Of a stretch of 52,487 nucleotides of DNA, positions 11,122-24,606 are shown one piece after another. A program made the position numbers and the translations under genes. Position 1 is the first letter of the stretch; every line of letters starts with the position of its first letter. The stretch is from Cylindrobasidium torrendii FP15055 ss-10 (Eukaryota > Basidiomycota > Agaricomycetes > Agaricales > Physalacriaceae). The notes beneath the pieces were generated by a model, which saw nothing but the letters and a program-made list of their open reading frames with translations, did no database searches and was not told the DNA's origin. The DNA lies in the NCBI GenBank assembly GCA_000934385.1, contig KN880600.1, positions 1 through 52,487 on the forward strand. Reading direction: 5' to 3'.

Positions 11122-12009
11122 GACTCCAGGTTCTTGTACATTTGCGAATGTAGTGTTGCAATACCCCCTCGTATACTAGCCTATCGATGTCTGTGCCGAA
11201 TTCTGTGTGTGCGTTGATTGACTATTTAAGCAGTGCATTTGCATACTGAGGCGCTTCATGGTGCCCCTCTATGTAGGTCGCTCCTCTTTGAATTCCGACT
11301 TCAAGCTTCGAGCTACCAAGCCTAGGTGGATAGAAATACTACAACATAACAAACTGGTAAAGTTGTTTGTATCGTTCGTATCGCTCAGACCAAGCTCCGG
11401 CCAAGCTCAGACTGCCTCGCTTCGAAGTTCGAACTTCTGTGACATTGATCGTCCGGGGGGAACATCATGATGGCCGTCTGATGGCCGAGCGACACATTGA
11501 CAATTCAAATTTCAAACACGCTCACTTTGTTCCCGCCTTCATCTCCATTCCTCCGTCCGGTTTATAATTTACGTACTTGGGTCGAGACAGTGCTAGAAAC
11601 CGAGTCCAACGTCGCTGCAGCCTCCGACTCTTCCTGTACGGTTGCTAGTACCCCGACTTCGGTCGCACAGTTGTCGATGCAGAAATGGCTCCTCCCTTTT
11701 CGACACAGAATTGGGTAGCGCCTTCCGGTTTTCATTGTGTCAAAGCATATATCTCTTCTCTCCCTGTAATTATTCTCTTCTTCCGCGGAATTTTTATGAC
11801 ATTACGACGCTGGCTTTGTCGATATAGGCGCTCTGGGCAATGCTGCAACACTGACTTAATTTTACCTTTCGGATGCGGACTAGTCTCGCCGTTACATCTT
11901 CTATGCAAGCCTCCGTCCGCACGAGCCCTATAAGACCAAGCTCCTCGTTTCAAATGTTCCCCAGGTTCTTCTGCCCATTCCTGCTCTTCTTGTTCACCCC
12001 GCTGGAAGG
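11122..12009. other. Upstream region of the multicopper oxidase
   Basis: No gene seen. A TATA-like CTATAAG lies near 11926-11932, about 80 bp before the oxidase start. Short plus-strand frames here have no family signature or splice support. Confidence 0.45.
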
Positions 12010-14418
12010 ATGGTTTTCCTGTCACCTTTATCAGTTTTTGCGTCTCTTTTCCTTGGGCTTGTGGCGACCGCCAAGTTCGTCGACGTGAAGACCAACGAAG
12101 ATGGCGTCGCGTACCATAACATCACGGTATCAGAGGGCGCGTATTCCCCGGATGGCGGGAGGGAGAGGTGCGCATAGCGGTGGTGCCCATGAATGTTTAC
12201 TCAGTTCGTCTAGGCTGGTGTACTTCATAAACGACGAGTTCGCTTCACACGTTGTCGGTGTCGACGAAGGTGCCATGCTTCATGTTAGTTCGCAAGCTAC
12301 GAAGATGTGCCCCAACCTAACTCGTCTTGCCTAGATTCAGATTAAATCAGAAATATCTTCGCCGTTTACGCTTCATTCGCATGGAATATATCAACGCGAG
12401 TCTGTTTGGATGGACGGTGTATGCTCTGTTCTACACCTTGTTAATGTGCACTCACCAAGGTTGTGTAGGTCCCCGGGGTGACCCAAAAACCCATCATGCC
12501 AGAAGAGACCTTTACCTACAAATTCAAGGTGGACCAGTCGGGCATGTACCACATGCATTCCCATTATAGTGTGTCCTTTCCTTTGCTTCAGTCTAGACTA
12601 CGACCTAAGCTTGCTTGTAGAGGCATTACAAGACGACGGGCTGTACATGGGTTTGCTTGTTAGGTCGGTAATTTGGTGCCGGAGGACTTCATGAGATTGA
12701 CCATTTTCCAGGCCATCTATTAGCAAGGAGAAGCCCTTCGCACAGATCAGCCCTGACGACGAGGATCTTATCTCCAAAGCAGAACAAAATGCTTACGCTA
12801 TTCTCTTGGCTGACTATCGCCGCTACACGTCTTCAGAGCTCCAGAAAGTCTGGGACGATACCCATATCGAACCGGTGTATGTTGTCATTCACGCTCTTTG
12901 ATACCAATAGCAGCTACTCACTTGGATATAGGTGCGCCAACGCCATTCTGTTCAACGGTCAAGGTTCTGCCGTTTGCCCGCCCCGCGCAGAGATCAACGC
13001 AATGTCTGCGGGTGCCAACTTGTCATCTCAAGGGTATGTTTCCACCTCGGTATTTACACTTGTCATCAACTTATTTCTTTGTAGCTGTCGCTGGCCGGAT
13101 GACCCTTTCGTGAACATGTTTCCGGACATCGGCAAACCCGAAGCTGTACCACTTGAGATTTATGAGTGCGATACTAGCGCAGTCAACTCTCCGCTCTACT
13201 CCATTGAGGTTAACAAGACGGATGGGTGGGCTGTCTTTGACTTTGTCAACGCTGGTGGATTATGGCAGCTCACGGTCTCGGTCGATGAGCACCCTATGTG
13301 GATTTCCGGTGAGTTGCATTCTATACATTTGCCAGGGTTTTAACACATCGAATAGCAATTGACGGCGAGTATGTCAACGTTACTGAACCCGTCGACTCAT
13401 TTGCGGTATGAATATTCCTCTCCTTATGATTAGACCAAAACCAACCCGTGTTCCGCTTGCAGATTCAAGCGGGCAGTCGTTTCCAAGCTGCCATAAAACT
13501 CGACGGAAACCCAGGAGATGCGTTCAACATCCACGCTGCAGCGCATAGTAGTGTTCAGATGATAACTGGATACGCGATCCTACAGTACGCCTCCGACGCA
13601 AGTGGAGTCATGGCCAAGCTGGTTTCGCCCGCCGATGGATATCCTGCGCTCGCCAACTCAACGGCATACATCAGCTACAATGGGGAGTCTCTCACGACCT
13701 CGGACGGCCTTCGCGCAAACGCTACCACCTTCGACCCCTCTGGCCCGCAAGCGGCGCCCTTCATTGCGTCTGTACCTCCGCCCAGCGACGAAGTTACCCA
13801 GACCTTCATCTACTGTACCATTGGGCGACCCAACGCTACTCACTACGCCATGAACGGTACTGGAATGCAGCCAAGCATGTACGAAGACAGCAACCCGCTC
13901 ATCTGGCAGTCCGTGTACCAGCGGTTCTTGAATGGTACCACCAACGACTCCATCGCAAACGCCCACAGCATCGAAGTCATCGATAAACTCAACAGCACCG
14001 TCGACTTGATTATCTCCGTGCCATTCCACAACTCGCCTCAGCATCCCATTCACAAGCACTTGAATAAATTTTGGGTCATAGGTATGGGCACGGGAGTGTG
14101 GAATTGGTCGAGTGTCGCGGAGGCTGCGAAGGACACGCCAGAGTCGTTCAACTTTGTGAATCCGCCGGTGAGGGATGGATTCAACACGCCGGAGACGTTT
14201 GATGCGGATGGTGCATGGCTTGCATTGCGATATGTCACGGACACTGCGGGCCCCTCCGCCCTTCATTGCCATCTCTCGCAGCATCTTGGAGGTGGTATGC
14301 TCTCAGGTATGTTTTTGCTCCCCCTTGTGCTGCTCAGAAGTAGGTTGACGACAGTATAGTCGCGCTGCAGGATATGAATGACCTGAAACTTCCTTCCGAA
14401 TACGACCAGCCTAGATAA
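12010..14418 (+). CDS. Secreted multicopper oxidase (laccase/ascorbate-oxidase-like)
   Basis: Copper enzyme that would oxidise a substrate while reducing O2 to water outside the cell. Eleven exons and ten short introns, from ATG 12010 to TAA 14416-14418. The first 21 residues form a signal peptide ending in VATA. Three cupredoxin domains follow. Copper loops: L1 is HSHGIYQ (Trp of HWHG replaced by Ser); L2 is [10 protein letters not shown]3 is [10 protein letters not shown] (HPxHLHGHxF in typical laccases); L4 is [12 protein letters not shown]. All ligand His and the Cys are kept. The residue ten after the L4 Cys, the usual axial position, is Met rather than Leu or Phe, as in ascorbate oxidases and ferroxidases. 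Many N-x-S/T sites fit secretion. The substrate is unknown; it is not a typical white-rot laccase by these loops. Confidence 0.9.
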
Positions 14419-14773
14419 ATTCAGGCTACGAGTTCATGAACTTGATTGACACTGCAAACTTCGTACCATTATTTTAGTCTATTTATGTATCGCATTTCAC
14501 ACATTGGACTTCATCGAGAACAGTCATACCATTTTCAACGTGCAAGAGCTTTGTAAAACGCGTCCACGACGCAGGAGCAGCTTATAATAACAAATTAACT
14601 GCAACCCGTCTGACCAACCTCTATAGGGAAGTACGCAGAAGACCATGGAGGGTTCAGCCAAGTTCCCACTGAGCTTTCTAGGCATGACAACAAAATACAA
14701 TTGTACATTGGGTAATTTCACTTTCCGCTCTATTCTACAACCTCTGCTTTGTGGTTTCGCTATCCGCAGAAAG
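14419..14773. other. Convergent spacer
   Basis: 3' regions of the oxidase and the isomerase genes; nothing else seen. Confidence 0.5.
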
Positions 14774-16719
<1,946 letters not shown>

Positions 16720-18237
16720 AATTGTCGTTTCGTGGTAGTGGGAGGAGGATAAGGTCGACGTTGACGTCGAGTGGACCTGACGTAGACTCTTCCGGAGACC
16801 GGTCCGGAGCGATCGCGTCGTGAAGTTGTACCGCTGGCGCCGCCGTTAGATTTAAAGCGCATGTCAGCAAGGGCATATGACAAATCCAAAAAACAATGGG
16901 ATATATGTCGATTGAGCATCCCAAGGCGGAACAGAAACAAAATACGTAACGCGACGCTGCGCGCTCACGGCCTCGTGATTTTGTCCCATTAATCCAAAAT
17001 GTCAAGATGGCAAGAATCCCAAAGCGGAATAAGATCCTGACTTTCCTGTGTCGTGTGTGCAGCCCTTGTCCACAAAAGCCACTCGCTAAATAGCCGTACA
17101 TGGGATCTAGCGTTGGTACCAGCAGTTGACATTGCTGGGATTCAACGTAGCCTGACACGGTTCAACTTGCAGGGTATAAAATTCTAACAACAGCGAGCTC
17201 AAAGTCTTTGCCTCCAAGCAACTATTATTCAAATATACAGCTCACTAAGATGCTGCCGTATCAGCAATGCTGAGCCGGCACGGAGTAATCAGAGCCTTCC
17301 GCTGGCAGCTTCACTGTTCATTGACAGTGTGCGTACTGAAGATTAGCTTGATATGATATCTTCATGATAGTAGTGATATAAGTCGAAAAAAGTCGCAATG
17401 AATAACTTTCAGGGCTCAGCTGTACTGAAGGAAGCTGAGACGGGTATTTGTAGACACTGAAACCGCGTGGCGCAATTGATGGCCGGGTAGCCGACGATCG
17501 CTTGACGGATGCATGGTTCCCGTTTGGTTAGCCTTCTACCATCACTTGACCTGCCGACACCTTGCGCTAACGAGGAACAGCGTCTTTCTGCCTTTTCTTC
17601 GGCCACTCCTGCAGCTCTACTTAGCATTTGCGCGTTTTAAACATTATTGCATACTAGGTAGTAATTCCCCGAGCTACAGTGATGCGATAGGTCAACAGCA
17701 TCACACTGGTAAGGACTCAATAGCAGGGTGCCTCTGGCAATATTAAACCTACATGTCTGTAATGCATTCTCTCTGGTTCTCTCGCCATCACCTGGCTCTT
17801 CCGCATCCGACCTTCAGCCGTCCTTCAATTGCCAACATCTAACATTGGTAGGTGGTTGCTTTGTTTAGCACAATGCCAGTAGTCTTCATTATTGGATAGA
17901 GACAGCCTCAACAAGTTGCTTGAAATACCGCCACACTAATAGTCCTCTGAACTGGCTTTCTATGAAACAGCAACCAAACAAGCGCTGCAAGTCGTCGTGC
18001 TAGTAATTAAGAAAACCACACGTTCAGGTCAAGCCGTCGTGCTTGTGACTACCTTCGGTCCAAGAATGACTATTGGGAGGTAACCGAAGACTATCCGTAC
18101 GACACATCGAGACCTGTTCCTCTTGCCTTGTTTTAGTTCAATGCGGCTCACAGAGTTGAGCTACCCGCGTATAAAAGCCAACCAAGATTTCCATCAAAAT
18201 TCTCATCGCAGCTACTCATCTCTGGCATTCGTCCAAA
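16720..18237. promoter_or_regulatory. Upstream region of isomerase and first GH6 gene
   Basis: 1.5 kb between divergent genes, with no credible coding frame. A TATAAAAG box at 18170-18177 lies 60 bp before the GH6 start codon, a normal spacing for a strongly inducible fungal gene. I could not define specific regulator sites. Confidence 0.55.
18170..18177 (+). promoter_or_regulatory. TATA box of first GH6 gene
   Basis: TATAAAAG, 60 bp upstream of ATG 18238. Confidence 0.6.
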
Positions 18238-19612
18238 ATGCGGCTCTCATCGACTTTCCTCTCGCTCTCAACTGCCATTACAGCAGTCCTCGCGGCCCCC
18301 TCTGTCAACAAGCGCGCGGCTTGCTCTTCCGCCGTTACCATTGCTCAGTCGGAGAACCCGTTCTCAGGCCGCACTCTGCATGCGAATGCAAAGTATCGCG
18401 AAGAGGTCGAAACGGCTGTTGCTGCCATCACCGACTCTAGTCTCAAAGCGAAGGCGGCAAAGGTTGCGGATGTCGGATCTTTCCTCTGGCTGTGAGCATG
18501 TCTTCCCATGTCGCATCGCAATCTAACCTGTATATCCAGCGACACCATCTCCACTATTCCCTCATTTGAAGGCTACCTGAACCAGACGTCCTGCGAAGAG
18601 ATTTTTGGTGTTGTCATCTACGACCTGCCCGGACGCGACTGTGCTGCTAAGGCATCCAACGGAGAGCTGGCGACTGGACAGCTGAGCACGTACAAGACAC
18701 AGTACATCGACCGTAAGCATGTTCCAGAGCGGCTTGCAAGGTGATACTAATGGCTTTGCAGCCATTGTCAGCATCATCAAGGCTAACCCCAACATCGCCA
18801 TTGCGGCGGTCATCGAGCCCGACTCACTCCCCAACTTGGTCACCAACAGCAACCTTACGACCTGCCAAAGCGCTGCCAGCGAGTACCGTGAGGGTGTCGC
18901 ATACGCACTCAAACAGCTCAACCTTCCCAACGTCGCCATGTACATCGACGCTGGCCATGGTGGTTGGCTTGGCTGGAACGATAATCTCAGTGCGTCTTTC
19001 TTGTCATCCCGCGCTTGGTTCTGACGTTCGAAAAAAAAAATCACAGCCCCTGGAGCTACGGAGCTCGCCAACGCGTACAAAAACGCCGGCTCGCCCTCCT
19101 CTGTTCACGGTGTTGCTTCTAATGTCGCTGGCTGGAACGCCTGGATCAAGAACCCCGGCGAGTTCGAAAACACACCTGACGGTCAATACAACAAAGCCCA
19201 AGACGAGTCCCGTTACGTCCAGTACTTCGGCGCTGCACTGTCCTCCGCAGGCATGCCTAACCACTTCATCATCGACACTGGAAGGAACGCTGTGCAAGGT
19301 CTTCGTCTGGAGTGGGGTGACTGGTGCAATGTTAAGGGGGCTGGATTCGGTGTACGCCCCACTGAAACGACGGGCAACTCACTCGCGGATGCCTTCGTGT
19401 GGGTGAAGCCCGGTGGCGAGTCTGATGGAACCAGTGACTCGAGCGCGACCCGCTACGATTCGTTCTGCGGAAAAGATGATGGTGAGTCTCCTGCTTATCT
19501 ATACGGACCTTGGGCTAATGCAAGAGTAGCGTACAAGCCATCCCCGGAAGCTGGAACGTGGAACCAGGCTTACTTCGAGGAGCTCATCAAGAACGCTGTC
19601 CCATCGTTCTAA
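18238..19612 (+). CDS. GH6 cellobiohydrolase/endoglucanase, catalytic domain only
   Basis: Secreted inverting cellulase acting on beta-1,4-glucan, probably from the non-reducing end. It has 390 residues from exons 18238-18491, 18540-18712, 18762-18989, 19047-19481 and 19530-19612. The signal peptide (about 1-19, ending VLAAP) is followed by a KR dibasic site. GH6 signature 1 is VIYDLPGRDC with the likely acid D118; an earlier Asp, D86, sits in WLDT; signature 2 is AVIEPDSLP; the RYD motif near the C-terminus has D356. Both the SxxYREGVAYAL and GWLGWNDNL segments of the family are present. There is no CBM1 or linker; the chain ends shortly after the catalytic fold. It is a close paralogue of the convergent gene at 20491-22170, with matching intron positions for the first splice sites. 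Confidence 0.95.
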
Positions 19613-20490
19613 AATGGGGGCATCCTACTGTAACTAATATCTATTGCATTTGAGGTCTTTGTGTATATATCCTATATTCAAACTGAAGTGAAATTTTTGC
19701 CAAGATCGTACTCTTTTGACTGTTGCATCCTTCGCGCTTGCGTTTGTACATTCTTGTGAGCCCGGCAAGATTCAGCCTGGTTTTCTTTGCTGATCTTATT
19801 TCCAAAAGCTAAGTATAATAAAATTCTCCTAGTAATATGTAAATAAATTTTAGCACGCCTTAGTTGTGGGGGTTCAAACGTTCAACGTTCAGCGTTCAGG
19901 GGTTGAGCGCGCACAATAATAAACGACAACCCAATGTGGGCGCTCTACATAAAACGGTCCTCGCATATAGCATTCGGGATGAGCCGAATGATGGTAAACA
20001 TTCAGGAAAATTGTTGAGTGTGTTAGCTCACCTACAGCGTAGTGATAGTAAAGAGCTGAGCAGTGAGCGATGCATCATGCCGGTGATCGGTCTACTCGAT
20101 CACGTGTCAGTTTACGCCCAATGAAAGACCTTAGACCACCTTCGTTTCGTTCCTTGCCGGCCAGCTTTGCCAAGGTATCGTAGAATAGCTGTTTCACCGC
20201 TTACCCGCAGTTATTGCAAAACTATACGCAAAGACTGTCACATAACGGGTTGTCCTGCAAAAAAGAAATAGACACATCTAGTTGAACCACCTAGCTATAC
20301 AGTACCGGGTTGAGCGAACAAGATATTCGGCGACACAATCCACTATATGCAAGTGACTTGGAATAAGGATACATTTCAAATGATCGGTGTACAGAACCAT
20401 TTGCTACCGTATTTTACACAAATGACTTCCCGTGAATTCGTAATTCCCACTATCCCGAAATCCCAAATAAATCAATACAGGTAAGAGTAC
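19613..20490. other. Spacer between the convergent GH6 genes
   Basis: No gene. At about 19866-19897 a short run of imperfect ACGTTCA/GCGTTCA units repeats in tandem. The rest is AT-rich and unremarkable. Confidence 0.5.
19866..19897. repeat. Imperfect tandem repeat of a 7-8 nt word
   Basis: Successive AACGTTCA, ACGTTCA and GCGTTCA units in the spacer between the GH6 genes. Low complexity, no evident function. Confidence 0.45.
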
Positions 20491-22170
20491 TTAGAGGCAC
20501 TACAGAGGGAAGCGAATGTCAGCACTATCCTTCCTCCTGAGAAAGCGAGCGACATACCTGAGAGTAGTAGGGCGCAGACACAACGGTGCAAGTGTATGGC
20601 GACTCGCACTTGGTAGGACCGGTCCAGCCAGTACCTTTAAAAAGACATTAGCGATAATCTTCTCACAAATGAGATAGAACGCACCACCACACTGGCCGTA
20701 GTGTGCCGCAGTTCCCGCAGAAGAAGACGTCGTGGACGAGGGAGCGGAGGAAGAGGTTGCTGTGCCGGTTGGAGGAACGCTGGACGTGGGCGTGCCCGTG
20801 CCGTCCAGGTTAGCGTTCTTGAGCAACATCTCGAAGTATTTCTGGTGCCAAGCACCGGCCTCAGGCGAAGGCTTGAACGCTGTATGACCATGAGCAACCC
20901 ATCCCTACACGAGTACAAAGACGTACCATCTTCCTTTCCACAGAAGGAATCATAGCGCGTGGCGCTCGAGTCGCTGGTTCCATCGGACTCTCCTCCGGGC
21001 TTCACCCATACGAAGGCGTCAGCAAGGGCGTTCCCAGTCTCTGCAGTCGGGCGCCTTCCGAAGCCGGCACCGTTGACATTGCACCAGTCGCCCCACTCCA
21101 GACGGAGACCCTGCACAGCGTTCCTCCCCGTGTCAACAATAAAGTGGTTGGGCATTCCCGCGGTGGCGAGCGCAGCGCCAAAGTTCTCGACATAGCGTTC
21201 CTCGTCTTGGGCCTTGTTGTATTTGCCGTCGGGCGTGTTTTCGAATTCACCAGGGTTCTTGATCCAGGCATTCCAGCCAGCGACGTTGGAGGAGACACCG
21301 TGCACTCCGGCGGGGGAGCCGGCGGCTTTGTATGCACTGGCGAGCTCAGCAGCTCCAGGAGCTATATGGCGACTGGTCAGAATGGGTAGAGAATACGAGT
21401 GAACAGAATGTACCAAGGTTATCGTTCCAGCCAAGCCATCCACCATGGCCAGCATCGACGTACATGGCAACGTTAGGAAGGTTGAGTGTCTTGAGCGCGT
21501 AGGCGACACCGTCGCGGTATTCGCTGGCAGCGTTTTGGCAAGTCGCGAGGTCGTCGTTGGTGACCAAGTTGGGAAGCGAGTCGGGCTCGATGACAGCAGC
21601 AATAGCAATGTTGGGATTGGCCTTGATGATTTTGGCGATGGCTATAACACTGTTAGCTAATATCGTCAGGGAAGCGGTACTACACTTACGGTCAATGTAC
21701 TCGGTCTTGTACCTCGCTAGCGAACCGGTGGGCAGCTCTCCATTGGATGCCTTGGCAGCACAATCGCGTCCGGGGAGGTCGTAGATGACAACACCGAAAA
21801 TCTCAGAGCAGTCGGTCTGGTTCAGGTATCCTTCGAACGTCGGGATAGTCGAGATGGTATCGCTAGAGGAATACGATCAGGCCAATGTGTTTGCCAGCAT
21901 CGAAGTCACTCACAGCCAGAGGAAGGAGCCAATGTCAGCGATTTGCAGTGCTTTGGTTTTGAGGGAAGCATCGGTAATGGCGGCGGCTGCAGCCTCGACC
22001 TCGGCGCGGTACTTTGCATTGGCATGCAGCTTGCGAGTCGCGAAGGGGTTCTCCGACTGTGTGATCTTGACCGCCGAGGAGCAGAGCGCACGCTGGTGCA
22101 GACTGGAAGGCGCAGCGAAGGCCGAAGAAATGGCCAGAGAGAGGGCAAGGAAAGTTGGTGTGAGCTGCAT
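20491..22170 (-). CDS. GH6 cellobiohydrolase with C-terminal CBM1
   Basis: Secreted cellulase that also binds cellulose. The signal peptide covers about the first 19 residues (AFAAP). The catalytic domain keeps WLDT, VIYDLPGRDC, AVIEPDSLP and TRYDSFC, so all key Asp residues are present. After the fold comes a Ser/Thr/Pro linker of about 35 residues, then a fungal CBM1: HYGQCGG, GWTGPTKC, YTC and YYSQCL, with four Cys and the aromatic binding face. Three introns shape this end: one after QCGG and one before a 9 nt last exon (20499-20491) coding C-L-stop. Reading into the last intron would instead give a tail also containing Cys. Classical fungal Cel6A proteins carry CBM1 at the N-terminus, so this order is reversed. 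First exon 22170-21914. Confidence 0.95.
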
Positions 22171-23217
22171 CCTGGCTGTTGTTCAGTGATGAATGGACTT
22201 TTGAGTACTGCTTCTTCTTCACATTGCCAATGTTCTTATATACATCGCGAGAAGCAAGGCCAGCAAGTGCTAGACCCAGAAGAGCAGAGTCGCGAGCACG
22301 AGAGAGGTACGCCCGTTAGAGATGGTGCGCGTCTTGCGGAAAGTCGTCGGACCGCGTCCCAACCTTACTTTTCACCGAAAGCAGTCACAGAGGCTGGCCG
22401 GACCTGCGATTTCAGGGTTGATAAAGCATGTTAGCTTATTTTTGCAGCCTATCCTTTTCACCAGAGTTATGATTGTGTGGAGGCCAAGTGGGACGGAAAA
22501 ATCGAACGGGACGGATCATGCCAGACAGGTTGAACGTCGTCTCCTGGTCAGCATACGGTCAGTGTGCATCGTTTTCCATAGCAAGTTTTCAGCCAGGGCT
22601 ACAACACAAGACGGCGCAAGGTCGGACGATGGCTGGCCAGGTGACGCTGGGTAAGGTACCCACCGAGCAGAACGACCAGGGCAAGAACCCGCCTCTCCGG
22701 AGGGCTATGTCGTCGGACGATACGATATTGGTAGGTCCAATCATATACCGGGGAAATTAATTTACTCATAGTCGTGAATGCAGAGCAGTATGCCGTTTAT
22801 TGGATAGTAGTAAAATCCAATGCAGGGCAAATATCCGAAGACCGTGTACTGAGTAGCCCTCTGGCCATATTTTGCGGGAATTAGTTCGACAGCGCGACAA
22901 GACCAGGGCCCGTCTGGTCAAGTGATGGTACGGTCAGAAGAAGCGTCGATCGTGTTGTGTGATTCCATCACATTGAATGCGCCACATATTGCTGTCCGTC
23001 ACTGTAATTTCCAGACACATAGGAACACATCTATGCTTACAGATTCAGCGGTATTTTGCCGTCTGAAGTATACTGGGTGGAATCGTGAGGAGTACCGCTC
23101 AGCCTGTCGCTTCAGGTAAGAGGATTGAATGTTGCCCCCAAAATTGCGTGAGCCCATCTCCGAACTGAGGAAACTATTCAGTGAATGATACGGTGCACTT
23201 ACAGTAATTGAGACTAC
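22171..23217. other. Upstream region of second GH6 gene, no gene
   Basis: About 1 kb between the GH6 start and the 3' end of the phosphatase gene. A TATATAAG box on the minus strand at 22235-22242 serves the GH6 gene. The small frames here show no recognisable domain. Confidence 0.5.
22235..22242 (-). promoter_or_regulatory. TATA box of second GH6 gene
   Basis: TATATAAG on the minus strand, about 65 bp upstream of the ATG at 22170, matching the layout of the first GH6 gene. Confidence 0.6.
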
Positions 23218-24495
23218 CTATGGCGTCGCAAAATTACCAACGACTCGTCTAGTGTCGTCCGCAAGTATCTCTTGCCTGTCCTCGTAGAGTGCACTGACGA
23301 CCTCCCGCTCCTGCCACTCCTGCTCGTCCAGCGTCAATGCCTTTCCAATAGGTTCCAAAGTGTAATGTATGGATAACGCTGAGAGCACGCCTCCGTAGGC
23401 GCGCGAAATACCTGGATACATGAGTAAAGGCTTAGAAGTGGACGTTCGAGGTGCTGACCTGTATCAATAATGATAATCTTCCCTCCACATCTCGAGGTGA
23501 TGTTGTCAAAGTCTGGTGTGTGGCCCATTATCATACGACGCGTCCCAGTCTTTTGCAGAACACCCTCGACATCCTTGCAGACTGCGGCCTCGGTATCTTG
23601 TGCCCAACCACGGTACCAGAGTGGACCATTTGAACCATATAGCTCTTGCTCGTCGTGCGTGGCATCCGCAGGAAGACCTGCATAAGGACCTGGTGGATGT
23701 GGATCTGGCTGGTCGCGCGACTGTAGCTTGCGCAACAAAGAGTCAGAAATTTCGTTTATCTTGGATGGGAAGGGCGACAGGTTGCTGTATGATGGTGACA
23801 AGCCGCCGTGCACGAAGCTCAATGCTGAGTGGGATAACGGACCCTCATGCTGAGACGGGTATGGGGTATTTGGTGGACCAAGCGAGGGGTGCAGAGGAAG
23901 GCGGGATGCCGTAGTGTAGTTTGACGCCCAAGAACGACCAATGGCGCCAGTGGAAAGCATTGTCTGGCGCGCCTTGACAGAGTCGAATGTGGCCAGCTCC
24001 GTTGGGTAGACATAGCGCCAATCACCAAGCGCGTTCATCCATTCGTGGTTGCCGAGCATGGATAGAACAACATCGCCCTGCGCCTGCGCCTGAGCGCGTA
24101 GTTCATCCATAAAGGTGAACAGCTTGATGGTATCGGGGCCTCTTGGGGTCGATAAGCAACGCAGCTATGAATTAGGATAGAGCGCACCTGTCGATAATAT
24201 CCCCAGTCTGAGCGAAGAAGTCTACATCGCCAGACCACTCGTCCTGGTCATTGATCACTCCAGAAAAGTGCAACACTTTGCGCGCATTCATCCAGTCGCC
24301 GTGAAGGTCTCCGACGGCGACGATGTGTCTTGTGTATGGTTGGGGCTCCTTCCGTGAATTTGGCGTTGCTGGTACCAGACCGGTGAAGGGAAAGTTCTGA
24401 ACATAGGCGGCGGCATTGGCGGCCAGGTCATAGTGCAGCACAATGAACGTGCCAAGGGCGAGCGGCACGAGCGCCGTCAATATTCGTACGGACAT
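23218..24495 (-). CDS. Membrane-anchored calcineurin-like metallophosphatase
   Basis: Predicted two-metal phosphoesterase of the PPP-like/SLP (Shewanella-like phosphatase) group. Motifs: GDLHGD, GDIIDRG (rebuilt across the first intron), GNHEW, FVHGGLSP and IMGHTPD; all metal-binding His, Asp and Asn are present. ATG 24495 starts a hydrophobic segment (about residues 4-20) that looks like a signal anchor, so the enzyme probably faces the lumen or outside. An in-frame ATG further up would overlap the promoter of the divergent J-protein gene. A second intron lies after KIIIIDT, and the chain ends at 23218. N-glycosylation-type sites are present. The substrate is unknown; similar proteins are annotated as Ser/Thr phosphatases. 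Start codons of this gene and the J-protein gene are 111 bp apart. Confidence 0.85.
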
Positions 24496-24606
24496 CGCTG
24501 TCGTGGTCGCTTTTAAGCAGCGGATCGCGGTCCGAACTCCTGCGAGGCAGGCCGATCTGCTGCAACGCACACTGTCAGTGACCACCACCACCACACACCC
24601 CCGACT
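24496..24606. promoter_or_regulatory. Bidirectional promoter, phosphatase / J protein
   Basis: 111 bp between two divergent start codons must contain both core promoters. It holds a CCACCACCACAC tract near 24588-24599 and no TATA box. Confidence 0.55.

Noticed and set aside
13658..14284. 208-codon minus-strand open frame
   Set aside because: It lies antisense inside the multicopper oxidase exon. Codon constraint on the real gene explains it; no family motif or splice support.
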